Shown: positions 7,498 through 17,468, numbered from the stretch's first letter. The stretch: 64,000 nt of DNA from Heliorestis convoluta (GCF_009649955.1 NZ_CP045875.1:1655501-1719500); one strand, 5' to 3'. Numbers and translations are program-made. Notes: a model not told the origin generated them from the sequence alone.

Positions 7498-9648
7498 GTG
7501 TTTGCTACGCCTGTACAGGTGAAAAAGCGCTCAACACAGCTTTTCTTGTTTTTAGCTTTTTTAATGATCGTCTTGATAGGTCGTCTTTTCTGGATACAAG
7601 TTATAAAAGGTGATTTCTATGCGAGCAAAGCAGAAGAGGTACGATTGCGAGACCTACCTGTAGAAGCAAAGCGAGGCACCATATACGATCGAAATATGCG
7701 TTCGCTGGCTGTATCGATCAGTGTGGATTCTGTTGTTGCTAATCCAGCGGAAGTGCGTCGCCGTAGTGATGACAGGATACGAGAAATGGCTCAACAGATG
7801 AGCACCATTTTAGAGATGGATGAAGACGATGTCTATGAACGGATTACACGCACGAATACGGGCTTTGTTTGGGTTAGAAGAAAAGTCGATCCCGATAAAG
7901 TAGCACAGTTGCGTCAATTGGATTTACCTGGCATTGACTACATACCTGAAAGCAGACGTTATTATGAAAAGGGTAAGCTAGCCTCTCATGTCTTAGGAAT
8001 TACCGATATTGACTCTCGAGGATTAGAAGGGCTAGAACTGATCTTTGACCAGCAAATGCGAGGAGTTCCAGGCAAATTGGTCGCTGAGTACGATGCCGCG
8101 AACCGAGAATTGCCACAGGCTCAACATGCTTTTATTCGGCCTGTAGACGGCCATAGTGTTGTTCTTACGATTGACGAGACTATCCAGTATATTGTAGAGC
8201 GGGAACTTGATAAGCTAGAGCGAGAACGGAACCCCAAAGGGGCTACTGTAATTGTTATGGAAGCGAAAACAGGTCGAATTCTTGCACTGTCCAATCGACC
8301 GACTTTCGATCCCAATGAACGGCATCTCTATCCAGATACTGCTCGTCGCAACAGAGCCATCAATGACATATACGAACCGGGGTCTACTTTTAAGATTGTA
8401 ACGGCCGCAGCTGCTATGGAAGAAAGGGTCGTTGGGGATAAAGATAATTATCAGTGTCCCGGTTATATCATGATTGATAAATTACGGTTGCGCTGCTGGA
8501 AACATGAAGGCCATGGGCAGCAGGATTTTACAGAAGTTGTTGAAAACTCTTGTAACCCAGGCTTTGTGACTGTGGGTATGAACCTTGGCCTAGATAAGTT
8601 TTATAAATATCTTCATGCCTTTGGTTTTGGTACGCCTACAGGCATTCCGATGAATGGTGAAGCTGGAGGTATTCTGGTGCCTCGTAATGCAGCAAAACCC
8701 ATTGATCTTGCTACCATGTCCATCGGTCAAGCGAACGCCATGACGCCAATTCAATTGATTACGGCTGTTTCTGCGGTGGCCAATGATGGTAAATTAATGA
8801 AGCCTCAGCTCGTCGAGAAAGTGATTGATGCGCAGGGTGCTATTGTAGAAAAATTTGAACCGGAAATGATTCGTCAGGTTGTATCAAAGGAGACGGCTGA
8901 AGAACTTAACTTAATTCTAGAATCTGTTGTAAGCAACGGTACAGGTCGAAATGCTTATCTCCAAGGTTATCGTGTCGGCGGTAAGACAGGAACGGCGCAA
9001 AAGATCAAGCCAGGCGGTGGCTATATGGAAAGAGAATATGTAGCTTCCTTTGTCGGTCTAGCGCCAGCCAATGATCCGGAGATTGTATGCCTTGTTGTCG
9101 TTGATGCGCCAGAAGGCATGCCTTATTACGGTGGCCTTGTAGCAGCACCTATCTTTCGTTCTATTATGGTAGATACACTTCGTCACCTTGGTATTCAACC
9201 ACAAGCCGTGCAAGACCAAGCGCCTACAGTTATAACAGAGGGAGTTCGAGAAGTGGTCGTTCCGCAAGTTACGGGCATTGATGTTACAGAAGCATCACAG
9301 ACTTTGCGAGGTGTTAGCCTCGGTGCAGCCACAGAAGGCTTTGGTAGCCGTGTTATAGGTCAATTGCCCCAGGCTGGTGAAGTCGTAGCGCCTCGAAGTA
9401 CGGTGATTCTTTATCTAGATGATCACGAAGAAGTATTCCAAGCAGAAGTTGCGTCTGAAACAATCTGTCCTGATATCAGAGGAAAAACAATACGACAGGC
9501 TAGTGAGTTATTAACAAGAGCAGGATTGTCTCTTGAAATGTATGGAACCGGTTTGGCCTATCGCCAAAGCATTCCAGCAGGCACAAAAGTTCCTGTAGGC
9601 ACGGTAGTACGTGTAGACTTCTTGCCTTTCGATGAACAGGGACCATGA
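7498..9648 (+). CDS. Class B penicillin-binding protein (FtsI/SpoVD type) with two PASTA domains
   Basis: A 716-residue septal peptidoglycan transpeptidase. A short cytoplasmic tail and one membrane anchor (~15-35) precede the PBP dimerisation domain; the transpeptidase domain shows SxxK (STFK, Ser296), SxN (SCN, Ser351) and KTGT (Lys496). Two PASTA repeats (~580-640 and ~655-712) end the protein. It starts at GTG 7498 after a GGAGAGG site. A sporulation SpoVD usually has one PASTA domain and a division PBP2B two, which favours a division role; as the only PBP gene of the cluster it may serve both. murE follows after 53 bases. Confidence 0.92.
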   Translation: MFATPVQVKKRSTQLFLFLAFLMIVLIGRLFWIQVIKGDFYASKAEEVRLRDLPVEAKRGTIYDRNMRSLAVSISVDSVVANPAEVRRRSDDRIREMAQQMSTILEMDEDDVYERITRTNTGFVWVRRKVDPDKVAQLRQLDLPGIDYIPESRRYYEKGKLASHVLGITDIDSRGLEGLELIFDQQMRGVPGKLVAEYDAANRELPQAQHAFIRPVDGHSVVLTIDETIQYIVERELDKLERERNPKGATVIVMEAKTGRILALSNRPTFDPNERHLYPDTARRNRAINDIYEPGSTFKIVTAAAAMEERVVGDKDNYQCPGYIMIDKLRLRCWKHEGHGQQDFTEVVENSCNPGFVTVGMNLGLDKFYKYLHAFGFGTPTGIPMNGEAGGILVPRNAAKPIDLATMSIGQANAMTPIQLITAVSAVANDGKLMKPQLVEKVIDAQGAIVEKFEPEMIRQVVSKETAEELNLILESVVSNGTGRNAYLQGYRVGGKTGTAQKIKPGGGYMEREYVASFVGLAPANDPEIVCLVVVDAPEGMPYYGGLVAAPIFRSIMVDTLRHLGIQPQAVQDQAPTVITEGVREVVVPQVTGIDVTEASQTLRGVSLGAATEGFGSRVIGQLPQAGEVVAPRSTVILYLDDHEEVFQAEVASETICPDIRGKTIRQASELLTRAGLSLEMYGTGLAYRQSIPAGTKVPVGTVVRVDFLPFDEQGP

Positions 9649-9701
9649 TTATTTGCTAGTTATTTGGTTATGATAAGTAGTTATGAGGGAGGGAATGGTC
9701 A

Positions 9702-11246
9702 ATGGAACTGGGCAAGGTCCTTGCTGGTGTTGGATTCAAAGAAGTAGGCTATGGCAATCGAATTTTTCCTGGCACTTACAGTGACCAGGGCGATGAGGGG
9801 AACTTTTTGCCATTATGGAAAGAAGAAATCTCGGGCCTTGCCTACGATTCCAGGCAAGTGGAACCGGGCTTTCTCTTTTTTTGTATTCCTGGCTTGCAAA
9901 GAGATGGTCATGATTATGCAGTCCAGGCTGTGGAAAGAGGCGCTACGGTACTTGTAGTGGAGCGGTACCTAAAAAAAATTCAAGTACCTCAGATTGTGGT
10001 ATCTTCCAGTCGTGATAGTCTCAGTCAAAGTGCCAGTAATTTTTATAATCATCCTTCAAGTCGCTTGCTAATGGTTGGAATAACGGGTACGAACGGCAAG
10101 ACAACGACAACGCATCTGATTGAAGCTTTGTTACAAGCCCAAGGTCTTGCGGTTGCAGTGATTGGCACTATCGGCAATCGTCTTGGTGAGAAACAATGGC
10201 CTGCAACGCATACAACGCCGGAGTCCTTGGAACTGCAAGCGCTGCTCGCTCAAATGGAGTTAGAAGGTGCGCAAGCTGTTGTTATGGAAGTCTCTTCTCA
10301 TGCTTTAGATCAAGGTCGTGTAGATCATGTGGAATTTGATTACGCAATTTTTACGAATTTAACGCAAGATCATCTCGATTATCATGGCACATTGGAAAAT
10401 TACAGAGAAGCAAAAAGCCGACTTTTTCAAAAGCTTCATGAAGGCAAAAAGTCTCGAGTTACAAGGGCAATCATTAACGTAGATGACGAACATGCTTTTT
10501 ATTTTCGTCAAAACTGTAAAGTGCCCCAAATAACCTATGGACTAAAAGAAAAAGCAACCATTCAAGGAGAAAAGTGCAAAGTTACACCGAGAGGTGCTTC
10601 TTGTGACGTTACCTATCCAGGAGGTACTGTCGCTTTGCAGTTGCAACTAACAGGTCGCTTTAATTTGTCCAATGCTTTAGCGGCTTTTGCTCTTGCTTAT
10701 TCTGAAGGTCTTGCGGTAGAAGAAATTGCAAAAGCCTTAGGTTCTGTTAAAGGAGTGCCCGGTCGTTTTGAAATTGTTGATCAAGGACAGCCTTTTTCGG
10801 TCGTCGTTGATTATGCCCATACACCGGATGGCTTGGAGAATGTATTGACGACAGCTCGCAATGTGGCGAAAAAAAGAGTGATTACCCTTTTCGGTTGTGG
10901 CGGTGATCGTGATCGGACCAAGCGTCCAAAAATGGGTTCTATAGCCGCTCGCTGGAGCGATTGGATTGTTGTCACGTCCGACAATCCTAGGACAGAAAAA
11001 GCAGAACAAATTATCGAAGATATTCTGCCGGGGATTCGTGGCGTTGCAGGTGCTTCTTATGAAGTCGTTGTCGACCGAAAAGAGGCAATTCAAAAAGCAT
11101 TGACGCTAGCCCAACAGGATGATCTTGTTTTGATTGCAGGCAAAGGCCACGAAACATACCAGATAGTTGGTACGGAAGTATTTCCATTTGACGACCGCAA
11201 GGTTGCGAGTGATATTTTGCGGGGGTTGGGCTATGAGAAATCTTAA
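9702..11246 (+). CDS. murE: UDP-MurNAc-L-Ala-D-Glu:meso-diaminopimelate ligase MurE
   Basis: A 514-residue Mur ligase that adds the third residue to the peptidoglycan stem peptide in the cytoplasm. GITGTNGKTTTT (~125) is the ATP-binding loop, HTTPESLELQ and VMEVSSHALDQGR are catalytic blocks, and DNPR (~427) is the motif that recognises meso-diaminopimelate rather than lysine. It starts at ATG 9702 with GAGGGAGGG upstream. Compared with typical MurE (~490 residues) the N-terminus is about 20 residues longer. It overlaps murF by 14 bases. Confidence 0.96.
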   Translation: MELGKVLAGVGFKEVGYGNRIFPGTYSDQGDEGNFLPLWKEEISGLAYDSRQVEPGFLFFCIPGLQRDGHDYAVQAVERGATVLVVERYLKKIQVPQIVVSSSRDSLSQSASNFYNHPSSRLLMVGITGTNGKTTTTHLIEALLQAQGLAVAVIGTIGNRLGEKQWPATHTTPESLELQALLAQMELEGAQAVVMEVSSHALDQGRVDHVEFDYAIFTNLTQDHLDYHGTLENYREAKSRLFQKLHEGKKSRVTRAIINVDDEHAFYFRQNCKVPQITYGLKEKATIQGEKCKVTPRGASCDVTYPGGTVALQLQLTGRFNLSNALAAFALAYSEGLAVEEIAKALGSVKGVPGRFEIVDQGQPFSVVVDYAHTPDGLENVLTTARNVAKKRVITLFGCGGDRDRTKRPKMGSIAARWSDWIVVTSDNPRTEKAEQIIEDILPGIRGVAGASYEVVVDRKEAIQKALTLAQQDDLVLIAGKGHETYQIVGTEVFPFDDRKVASDILRGLGYEKS

Positions 11247-12717
11247 GATTGGTCAATTGGCCCAGTGGATCGATGGCAAGGTTTATGGCAACCAGCAGAG
11301 ATTGTTTTCAGGTCTTGCTAGAATCGATAGTCGACAAGTTCAAGAAGGCGATCTCTTTTTTGCTTTTTCTGGAAAGAATACAGATGGACACAAGTATGTA
11401 CCACAAGTTTTAGCAAAAGCTGTGGCAGCCGTAGTTGTCCAAGAATTTGATGAGCAGTGGCTAGATTGGCTACAACCAGAACAAGCCATTATTGTTGTTC
11501 ATGATGTGCAGAAAGCATTACAGCAGGGAGCCCGGGCGTATAGGCAAAGTAGGAATGTTCCGGTCATTGCAATTACGGGCTCTACAGGCAAAACATCGAC
11601 CAAGGATTTGGTGGCTACAGCCTTAGAAAGCACTTTGGACGTGATGAAAAGTCCAGGAAACTTTAACAATGAGATAGGTTTACCTCTCACCCTGCTTTCT
11701 ATGCAAGATCATCATCAAGCACTTGTTCTAGAAATGGGAATGCGTGGACGGGGTCAAATTGAGGAGCTCTGTAGCATTGCCAGCCCTGATATCGCTGTTT
11801 TAACGAATATTGGCCCTGTTCATCTAGAATTGCTTGGTTCAATGGAAGCAATTGCCGAGGCAAAAGGTGAGCTGCTCCGTTCGTTACAACCAGAAGGGAT
11901 TGCCATTGTCAATGGAGAAGATGCCTTGGCTGTTCAGCAGGCTATAAATAGCAGCTGCATGTGTGTTTTTTATGGTCTTGATCACAACCAGCTCTGGAAG
12001 ACACTGCGAGAGACGGGGTGGCCAGAAGATAGGCCTGTAGAAGTGATTGTGGCGGATCATATTAAAGCTTTAGGCCTAGAAGGTTCAGAAGTTTTTTATC
12101 AATGGCTCTCTTATCCTCGACAAGAGAACGACAAGGTCCCCTTGCAATCTGCTTGTTTTCGTCTTTCTTTACCAGGAAAACATCAAGTGGCCAATGCATT
12201 GGCTGCACTGGCTGTTACGAAAGTATTACATCTCGATACGTCAATGGTAGCTCAAGCTTTTCTGACAGCCCAGTTGTCTTCTTTACGCTGGGAGACTCAT
12301 CGTTTTCCTCAAAAAATTACTGTAATTAATGATGCCTATAATGCCAATCCCACAGCCATGAAGGCTGCTTTAGGAACTCTATCAGAGATTGCCTGTCAAC
12401 AAAGGAAGGTAGCCATTCTCGGTGATATGTATGAGCTAGGAGAAATGTCTTCTCAATTTCACCAGGAAGTTGGGAAGGAAGTACATCGCCAGGGATACAA
12501 TCTATTGATCGCCATTGGCTCTTTGGGCTTACATATTGCCGAAGGTGCTTTGCAGGCAGGCATGGAGAAAAATAAAGTCTATACCTATGAAACTCGTCAA
12601 GAAGCGGCTCTATCAATTGTACCGATGCTTCAGGCAGAAGACTTTGTGCTTATAAAAGCTTCCCGCGGGATGGGGTTGGAAGAATTGGTAAATGTCCTGG
12701 TTAAAGCGCTACGTTGA
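11233..12717 (+). CDS. murF: UDP-MurNAc-tripeptide:D-Ala-D-Ala ligase MurF
   Basis: A 494-residue Mur ligase that adds D-Ala-D-Ala to complete the UDP-MurNAc-pentapeptide. AITGSTGKTSTKD is the ATP loop; LEMGMRGRGQI, TNIGPVHLE and NDAYNANPTAMKAAL are MurF blocks. The frame is open from 11167, but MRNLKIGQLAQW from ATG 11233 matches the family N-terminus and lies behind a purine-rich GGGGGTTGGG, so it was chosen. This makes it overlap the end of murE by 14 bases, implying coupled translation. mraY starts 17 bases after its stop. Confidence 0.95.
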   Translation: MRNLKIGQLAQWIDGKVYGNQQRLFSGLARIDSRQVQEGDLFFAFSGKNTDGHKYVPQVLAKAVAAVVVQEFDEQWLDWLQPEQAIIVVHDVQKALQQGARAYRQSRNVPVIAITGSTGKTSTKDLVATALESTLDVMKSPGNFNNEIGLPLTLLSMQDHHQALVLEMGMRGRGQIEELCSIASPDIAVLTNIGPVHLELLGSMEAIAEAKGELLRSLQPEGIAIVNGEDALAVQQAINSSCMCVFYGLDHNQLWKTLRETGWPEDRPVEVIVADHIKALGLEGSEVFYQWLSYPRQENDKVPLQSACFRLSLPGKHQVANALAALAVTKVLHLDTSMVAQAFLTAQLSSLRWETHRFPQKITVINDAYNANPTAMKAALGTLSEIACQQRKVAILGDMYELGEMSSQFHQEVGKEVHRQGYNLLIAIGSLGLHIAEGALQAGMEKNKVYTYETRQEAALSIVPMLQAEDFVLIKASRGMGLEELVNVLVKALR

Positions 12718-12734
12718 TGGCCTGAAGGGAAGAG

Positions 12735-13706
12735 ATGAAGATGGAATCATTATTCTATGCTTTTATCATTGCTGCAGCAATAGGATTAATAACAGGACCG
12801 TGGCTGATTCCTTTCTTGAGACGTCTTAAGTTTGGTCAGAATATACGGGAAGATGGACCGAAGGCTCATCTAAGCAAAGCTGGGACGCCTACGATGGGTG
12901 GCATTCTTTTTTTATTTGCCATTCCTTTAGGTGCTTTAATTCCTCAAGGATTCTCTGTGGAAATGGCCCTGTTATTGCTCGGAACTCTTGGCTTTGGACT
13001 TATTGGTTTTACGGACGATTTTATTAAAGTTGTAAAGAAACGCTCTCTTGGCTTGAGGGCTTATCAAAAAATTGCAGGTCAACTTGTAGTTGCTATTATA
13101 TTGATCTATGGCGTTGTTCATATTTTGGACCGTGGAACAGCTCTTTATATTCCTTTCTTAAATACTTGGTGGGAAGTAGGCTACTGGTATTATGGTCTTG
13201 CTTTATTTTTAATTATTGGTACGACCAATGCTGTAAACCTTGCTGATGGTTTAGATGGTCTTGCATCAGGCATGACTTTTTGGGTTGCTCTTGCTTTTGC
13301 TGTGATTGCATCGGCAGAACGAGCTACCGATGCAGCTATTTTTGCCTCTGCTTTAGCAGGTGGTTGTATAGGATTTCTGTTCTTTAATCGCCATCCTGCC
13401 CGTATGTTTATGGGAGATACGGGGTCGCTGGCTCTTGGTGGTGCCATTGCTGCACTAGCAATGATCACTCGTACGGAACTGATCTTACCGATTTTAGGTG
13501 CTGTCTTTGTAGCAGAAGCTTTGTCTGTTATTTTGCAAGTTGCTTCTTTTAAGCTAACAGGAAAACGTATTTTTCGCATGAGCCCTTTGCACCATCATTT
13601 TGAACTCGGTGGATGGAGAGAAGAAACGGTCGTCTATTCTTTTTGGGCCGCTTCTCTTGTAGCAGCCTCGCTAGGAACGATGCTAGCATTTAATATTCGT
13701 TTCTAG
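12735..13706 (+). CDS. mraY: Phospho-MurNAc-pentapeptide transferase MraY
   Basis: A 323-residue, ten-helix membrane enzyme that moves phospho-MurNAc-pentapeptide to undecaprenyl phosphate, giving lipid I. KAGTPTMGG, FTDDFIK (Asp pair binding Mg2+), TNAVNLADGLDGLA, and FMGDTGSLALGG are the MraY signatures, and MSPLHHHFELGGW near the end is the HHH motif. The start is ATG 12735 behind GAAGGGAAGAG. It lies between murF and murD, 13 bases before murD, in the usual order. Confidence 0.97.
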   Translation: MKMESLFYAFIIAAAIGLITGPWLIPFLRRLKFGQNIREDGPKAHLSKAGTPTMGGILFLFAIPLGALIPQGFSVEMALLLLGTLGFGLIGFTDDFIKVVKKRSLGLRAYQKIAGQLVVAIILIYGVVHILDRGTALYIPFLNTWWEVGYWYYGLALFLIIGTTNAVNLADGLDGLASGMTFWVALAFAVIASAERATDAAIFASALAGGCIGFLFFNRHPARMFMGDTGSLALGGAIAALAMITRTELILPILGAVFVAEALSVILQVASFKLTGKRIFRMSPLHHHFELGGWREETVVYSFWAASLVAASLGTMLAFNIRF

Positions 13707-13719
13707 TCGAGTAGAAAGG

Positions 13720-15090
13720 ATGAAAAAATCGTTGATAGATTTGCAGCCTTGTAATAATAAAGTTCTCGTTGTTGGTGCTGGAAAAAGTGGAATTGCTGCG
13801 GCGAGAGCTCTTGCGAAAAAAGGTGCGCAAGTAACTTTGTGTGATACCAAACCGCAAGAAAAGATTGTGGTGCCTGATGATTTTGCCACAATGTCAATTC
13901 AGATTTATGGAGGGGGCTATCCCAGCCTCCTTGAACATTCTTTCCAAGAAGTGGTCATGAGCCCTGGCGTACCGCTAACGGTTCCACCAGCGCAAGAAGC
14001 GATGGCACAAGGTATTTCAATTACAGGGGAGCTAGAGTTAGCCTTTCGGCTATCGCCAGCGCCTTTTATCGCGATTACCGGTACGAACGGCAAGACAACA
14101 ACCACTTCTTTAATGGGTGCTATACTGGAAGAAGCTAACTGGGAGCCTTTGGTGGGTGGTAACATTGGCTCTCCTTTGATAGAAGCAGTGCAAGATTTAT
14201 CAGCCAACCATTGGGTGGTCGCAGAAGTCTCATCATTTCAGCTAGAGACTGTCGAGAACTTTCATCCCAAAGTAGCTATGATCTTAAACATTACGCCCGA
14301 TCATTTAGACCGACATAGTACCATGGAAAACTACGGTGCAATTAAAAGCCGTATTTTTGCCAGACAGGATGATGGCGATATTACAATTCTCAACGGGGAT
14401 GACCCTCTGGTGGCACCTATGATGAAGCTTTGCGCTGGGCAAGTCTATACTTTTAGCTCGAAAAGGAAAGTAGAGCGAGGTACCTATTACGATGGAGAAA
14501 AGATTTACTTTGTCTCAACGGCTGGAACGATTCCCCTTGTGGCAGTCAAAGATTTGCAGATCCTAGGGCTTCATAACATTGAAAATGCTATGGCTGCTTC
14601 GACAGCAGCATTGGCACTGGGGATTGCGCCCTCTGTTGTAGCAGAAGCGCTGAAAAAGTTTCATCCTGTAGAGCATCGAATGGAGCCCGTTGGTACTGTT
14701 AATGGTGTTACTTATGTGAACGATTCTAAAGGTACCAATCCCGATGCGGCAATTAAAGCAATAGAGTCTTACGAACAACCCGTAATTCTTATCGCTGGAG
14801 GCAAAAATAAAGGAAGCGACTTTTCTCAATTGGCAGAGGTGATCCAAAAGAAAGCAAAAGCGGTTATTTTGGTTGGGCAGGCCGCGGGAGCCATTGAAAA
14901 AGCGTTGCGCGCTCAAGGCTATCAAGCCATTGTTACAGTAGAAACTTTTGATGAGACGGTGCAAGAAGCTGTTAAAATCGCGCAACAAGGTGATATAGTC
15001 CTCTTAAGCCCTGCCTGTGCCAGCTGGGATATGTTCTCAAGTTATGAAGAAAGAGGACGTTTGTTCAAAAAGCTAGTCCAAAGCTTATAG
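13720..15090 (+). CDS. murD: UDP-MurNAc-L-Ala:D-Glu ligase MurD
   Basis: A 456-residue Mur ligase that adds D-glutamate to UDP-MurNAc-L-alanine. VLVVGAGKSGIAAARAL is the N-terminal Rossmann loop for the UDP substrate, ITGTNGKTTTTSLMG (~120) the ATP loop, EVSSFQLE and NITPDHLDRH the central blocks, and HRMEPVG and NDSKGTNPDA the C-terminal MurD motifs. The start ATG 13720 has AGAAAGG before it. About 120 non-coding bases separate it from ftsW/spoVE. Confidence 0.96.
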   Translation: MKKSLIDLQPCNNKVLVVGAGKSGIAAARALAKKGAQVTLCDTKPQEKIVVPDDFATMSIQIYGGGYPSLLEHSFQEVVMSPGVPLTVPPAQEAMAQGISITGELELAFRLSPAPFIAITGTNGKTTTTSLMGAILEEANWEPLVGGNIGSPLIEAVQDLSANHWVVAEVSSFQLETVENFHPKVAMILNITPDHLDRHSTMENYGAIKSRIFARQDDGDITILNGDDPLVAPMMKLCAGQVYTFSSKRKVERGTYYDGEKIYFVSTAGTIPLVAVKDLQILGLHNIENAMAASTAALALGIAPSVVAEALKKFHPVEHRMEPVGTVNGVTYVNDSKGTNPDAAIKAIESYEQPVILIAGGKNKGSDFSQLAEVIQKKAKAVILVGQAAGAIEKALRAQGYQAIVTVETFDETVQEAVKIAQQGDIVLLSPACASWDMFSSYEERGRLFKKLVQSL

Positions 15091-15209
15091 AGCTCTCTAT
15101 TGTAGAGAATGAAAGCAAGCCAGTCATGAGCTTTGCTGTTACAGATGAGAGACTAGGAAAGAAGTTATAAAGATCTGTCTGCTTTCGAGGTCGAGAGGAG
15201 GGAGACTCG

Positions 15210-16310
15210 ATGCGTCTCAAAGCGAGGGCACCTGATTTTATCATTTTTCTGTCTGTCATTCTCTTATTGACCTTTGGTATTGTAATGGTTTTAAGTGCTA
15301 GTTCTGTGAAGGCCACCTATCTTTATAACGATGCTTTTCACTTTTTTAAAAGACAAACTATGTGGGCTTTGCTAGGAATTGCTGTTATGATTGCAATGAT
15401 GCGTCTAGACTATAGACGTCTCATCCCCTATAGCAAATGGTTTATCATTGGTAGTTTTATACTTTTGATTGCAGTACTAATACCCGGTCTGGGGAAAACC
15501 GTATCAGGTTCAACGCGATGGCTTAATCTTGGGCCTTTAGCTTTTCAACCTTCTGAGTTAATTAAGCTGGCTGTAGTTATTTTTGTAGCCCATCGATTAT
15601 CCCAATCGGGCTATAAATTAACGAATTTGACAAAGGGACTGAGTCCCTATCTTTTGTTAATGGCAGCAATTGCGGGGCTTATCTTATTACAGCCTGATCT
15701 TGGTACGGCCATGGCGATTTGTGGTACTATTTATATTATGCTCTATGTAGCAGGCGCTCGTAAAAGTCATATGATATCGCTCGGTGTAATCGGTGTTATT
15801 CTCATTGCACTAGCTGCAATCTTAGAACCCTATCGTATGAGGCGAATTACAGGTTTCCTAGATCCTTGGGCCGATCCATTGGGAACAGGGTTTCATACTT
15901 TGCAATCCCTCTTTGCCTTAGGTTCTGGAGGTCTTTTCGGGAGCGGCCTAGGCCAGAGCAAACAGAAGTACTTTTACCTTCCAGAGAACCATACAGACTT
16001 TCTTTTTGCAATTTTGGGCGAAGAACTAGGTATGTTAGGCGCTACTTTTGTTATTGTCTTATTCTTCGTTTTGGTGTGGCGTGGTTTGCGAGTAGCCATT
16101 CTTTGTCCCGATGCTTTTGGTAGTTTGCTGGCTGTTGGCCTTACTTGTCAAATTGCCTTACAAGCGATTATCAATATGGGCGTTGTAACAGGGTTGTTGC
16201 CAGTAACAGGGATTACCTTGCCTTTTCTCTCCTACGGGGGCTCTTCGCTCTTCTTTACCCTGGCTGGTGTCGGTTTGTTATTGAACATATCGCGATTTAC
16301 CCCTCGATAG
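15210..16310 (+). CDS. SEDS-family peptidoglycan glycosyltransferase (FtsW/SpoVE)
   Basis: A 366-residue polytopic protein of the SEDS family, which polymerises lipid II into glycan strands with a class B PBP. About ten membrane segments are visible. The SEDS signatures TRWLNLGPLAFQPSELIKLA, LQPDLGTA, and PENHTDFLFAILGEELG (Asp in the catalytic loop) are present, with LPFLSYGGSS near the end. ATG 15210 has GAGGAGGGA upstream. FtsW (vegetative septum) and SpoVE (spore cortex) are too alike to separate; the position between murD and murG fits SpoVE/FtsW in Clostridia. Confidence 0.92.
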   Translation: MRLKARAPDFIIFLSVILLLTFGIVMVLSASSVKATYLYNDAFHFFKRQTMWALLGIAVMIAMMRLDYRRLIPYSKWFIIGSFILLIAVLIPGLGKTVSGSTRWLNLGPLAFQPSELIKLAVVIFVAHRLSQSGYKLTNLTKGLSPYLLLMAAIAGLILLQPDLGTAMAICGTIYIMLYVAGARKSHMISLGVIGVILIALAAILEPYRMRRITGFLDPWADPLGTGFHTLQSLFALGSGGLFGSGLGQSKQKYFYLPENHTDFLFAILGEELGMLGATFVIVLFFVLVWRGLRVAILCPDAFGSLLAVGLTCQIALQAIINMGVVTGLLPVTGITLPFLSYGGSSLFFTLAGVGLLLNISRFTPR

Positions 16311-16314
16311 GAAC

Positions 16315-16346
16315 CCTTTCTACGCTAGAAGAAAGGTAGTTTTTTT
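16315..16346 (+). promoter_or_regulatory. Terminator-like hairpin that contains the murG ribosome site
   Basis: CCTTTCT (16315-16321) pairs with AGAAAGG (16330-16336) around an 8-base loop, and seven T residues (16340-16346) run up to the murG ATG. The GAAAGG arm is also the only ribosome site for murG, so the fold would either attenuate transcription or hide the site. Confidence 0.5.
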
Positions 16347-17468
16347 ATGATGATGAAAAGAAAAATGACTTTTGTCGTGACTGGTGGAGGAACGGGAGGA
16401 CATATCTATCCAGCCCTAGCGATTGCAAGAGGCTTGGAAAAACGTTTTTCTGGTGCAGAAGTACATTATATCGGGAGCCATCGTGGCTTAGAAAAAAGTA
16501 TTGTACCTCGGGAAGGCTTGCCTTTTCTAGCTGTACACAGTCGTGGGCTAGAAAGAAAAGTTCATCCAAAAGCAATGCTTTCTTTTGGTGTGACAGCGCT
16601 GGGGTTGCTAGAAGCGCTTGTTGTTTTACGTCGACTAAAGCCACAGGCCTTGATCGGTACGGGAGGCTTTGTAGCTTTGCCAGTGGCTATGGCAGCGCTT
16701 TTTTTAGGTATCCCAACGCTGATTCATGAGCAGAATGCTTTTGCCGGAATTACCAATCGTATTCTAGCGCCTCGAGTCCGGAAAGTGCTCTTAACGTTTG
16801 ATGAAGCAAGAAAAAGATTGGAAAGTCGTCAGGCTGTTCTGACGGGTCTCCCTGTACGACCTTCCATTGTAACGGCGACAAGAGCGGAAGGCCGACAGTT
16901 TTTCTCTATATCAGAAGATTCCTTTGTGTTGCTTGTCGTTGGTGGTAGTAGAGGCGCTCAACGTCTGAATGAAGCTTTGCCAACGCTGGCTAAAGCCTGG
17001 TCTGGGAACAATAAATATCATATCATTCATGTTACAGGGCAAGCCAACTATGATTCGACGCGAGAGCACTATCAAAAAACGGGCATAGATCTGGATAATG
17101 ATGGAAACATTAAGATTATCGGCTATCTTGATCATATGGAGCTTGCTCTGGCTGCTGCTGATCTTGCTGTTGGCCGGTCCGGCGCAGCTTTTCTTTCTGA
17201 GCTTACTGTTCGAGGTGTACCTTCTCTATTGGTACCTTATCCCTATGCAGCAGAGAATCACCAAGAAGCAAACGCCCGCAGCATGGAAGCCGCGGGCGCA
17301 GCGCAAATTCTGTTGGATAAAGACGTAGATGGAGAGACTATTAAAAAAACCATTCAATCGCTTTGCAACCAACCTACTCAGTTGGCTTCCATGGCAAAAG
17401 CTGCGAAGGCTTTGGGTCAACCGGAGGCGTTGGAAAGAATTTTAGATGAGATTGAAGATGTATTATAA
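16347..17468 (+). CDS. murG: UDP-GlcNAc:lipid I GlcNAc transferase MurG
   Basis: A 373-residue peripheral membrane GT-B enzyme that converts lipid I to lipid II. VTGGGTGGHIYPALAIA is the G-loop, GTGGFVALPVAMAA and HEQNAFAGITNRILA the acceptor side, and VGRSGAAFLSEL plus VPYPYAAENHQEANA (~290) bind UDP-GlcNAc. The start is ATG 16347, with in-frame ATGs at 16350 and 16356 also possible. The ribosome site lies within a hairpin described separately. It is followed by a 137-base leader before murC. Confidence 0.95.
   Translation: MMMKRKMTFVVTGGGTGGHIYPALAIARGLEKRFSGAEVHYIGSHRGLEKSIVPREGLPFLAVHSRGLERKVHPKAMLSFGVTALGLLEALVVLRRLKPQALIGTGGFVALPVAMAALFLGIPTLIHEQNAFAGITNRILAPRVRKVLLTFDEARKRLESRQAVLTGLPVRPSIVTATRAEGRQFFSISEDSFVLLVVGGSRGAQRLNEALPTLAKAWSGNNKYHIIHVTGQANYDSTREHYQKTGIDLDNDGNIKIIGYLDHMELALAAADLAVGRSGAAFLSELTVRGVPSLLVPYPYAAENHQEANARSMEAAGAAQILLDKDVDGETIKKTIQSLCNQPTQLASMAKAAKALGQPEALERILDEIEDVL

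Noticed and set aside
12326-12616. Minus-strand ORFs of 60-140 codons inside the mur genes, and similar overlapping ORFs elsewhere
   Set aside because: They lie antisense to or inside conserved genes, have no ribosome site and show no protein-family features.
15091-15209. A promoter for ftsW/spoVE
   Set aside because: Possible -35/-10 hexamers (for example TTACAG and TATAAA) are 21 or more bases apart; no convincing pair was found.
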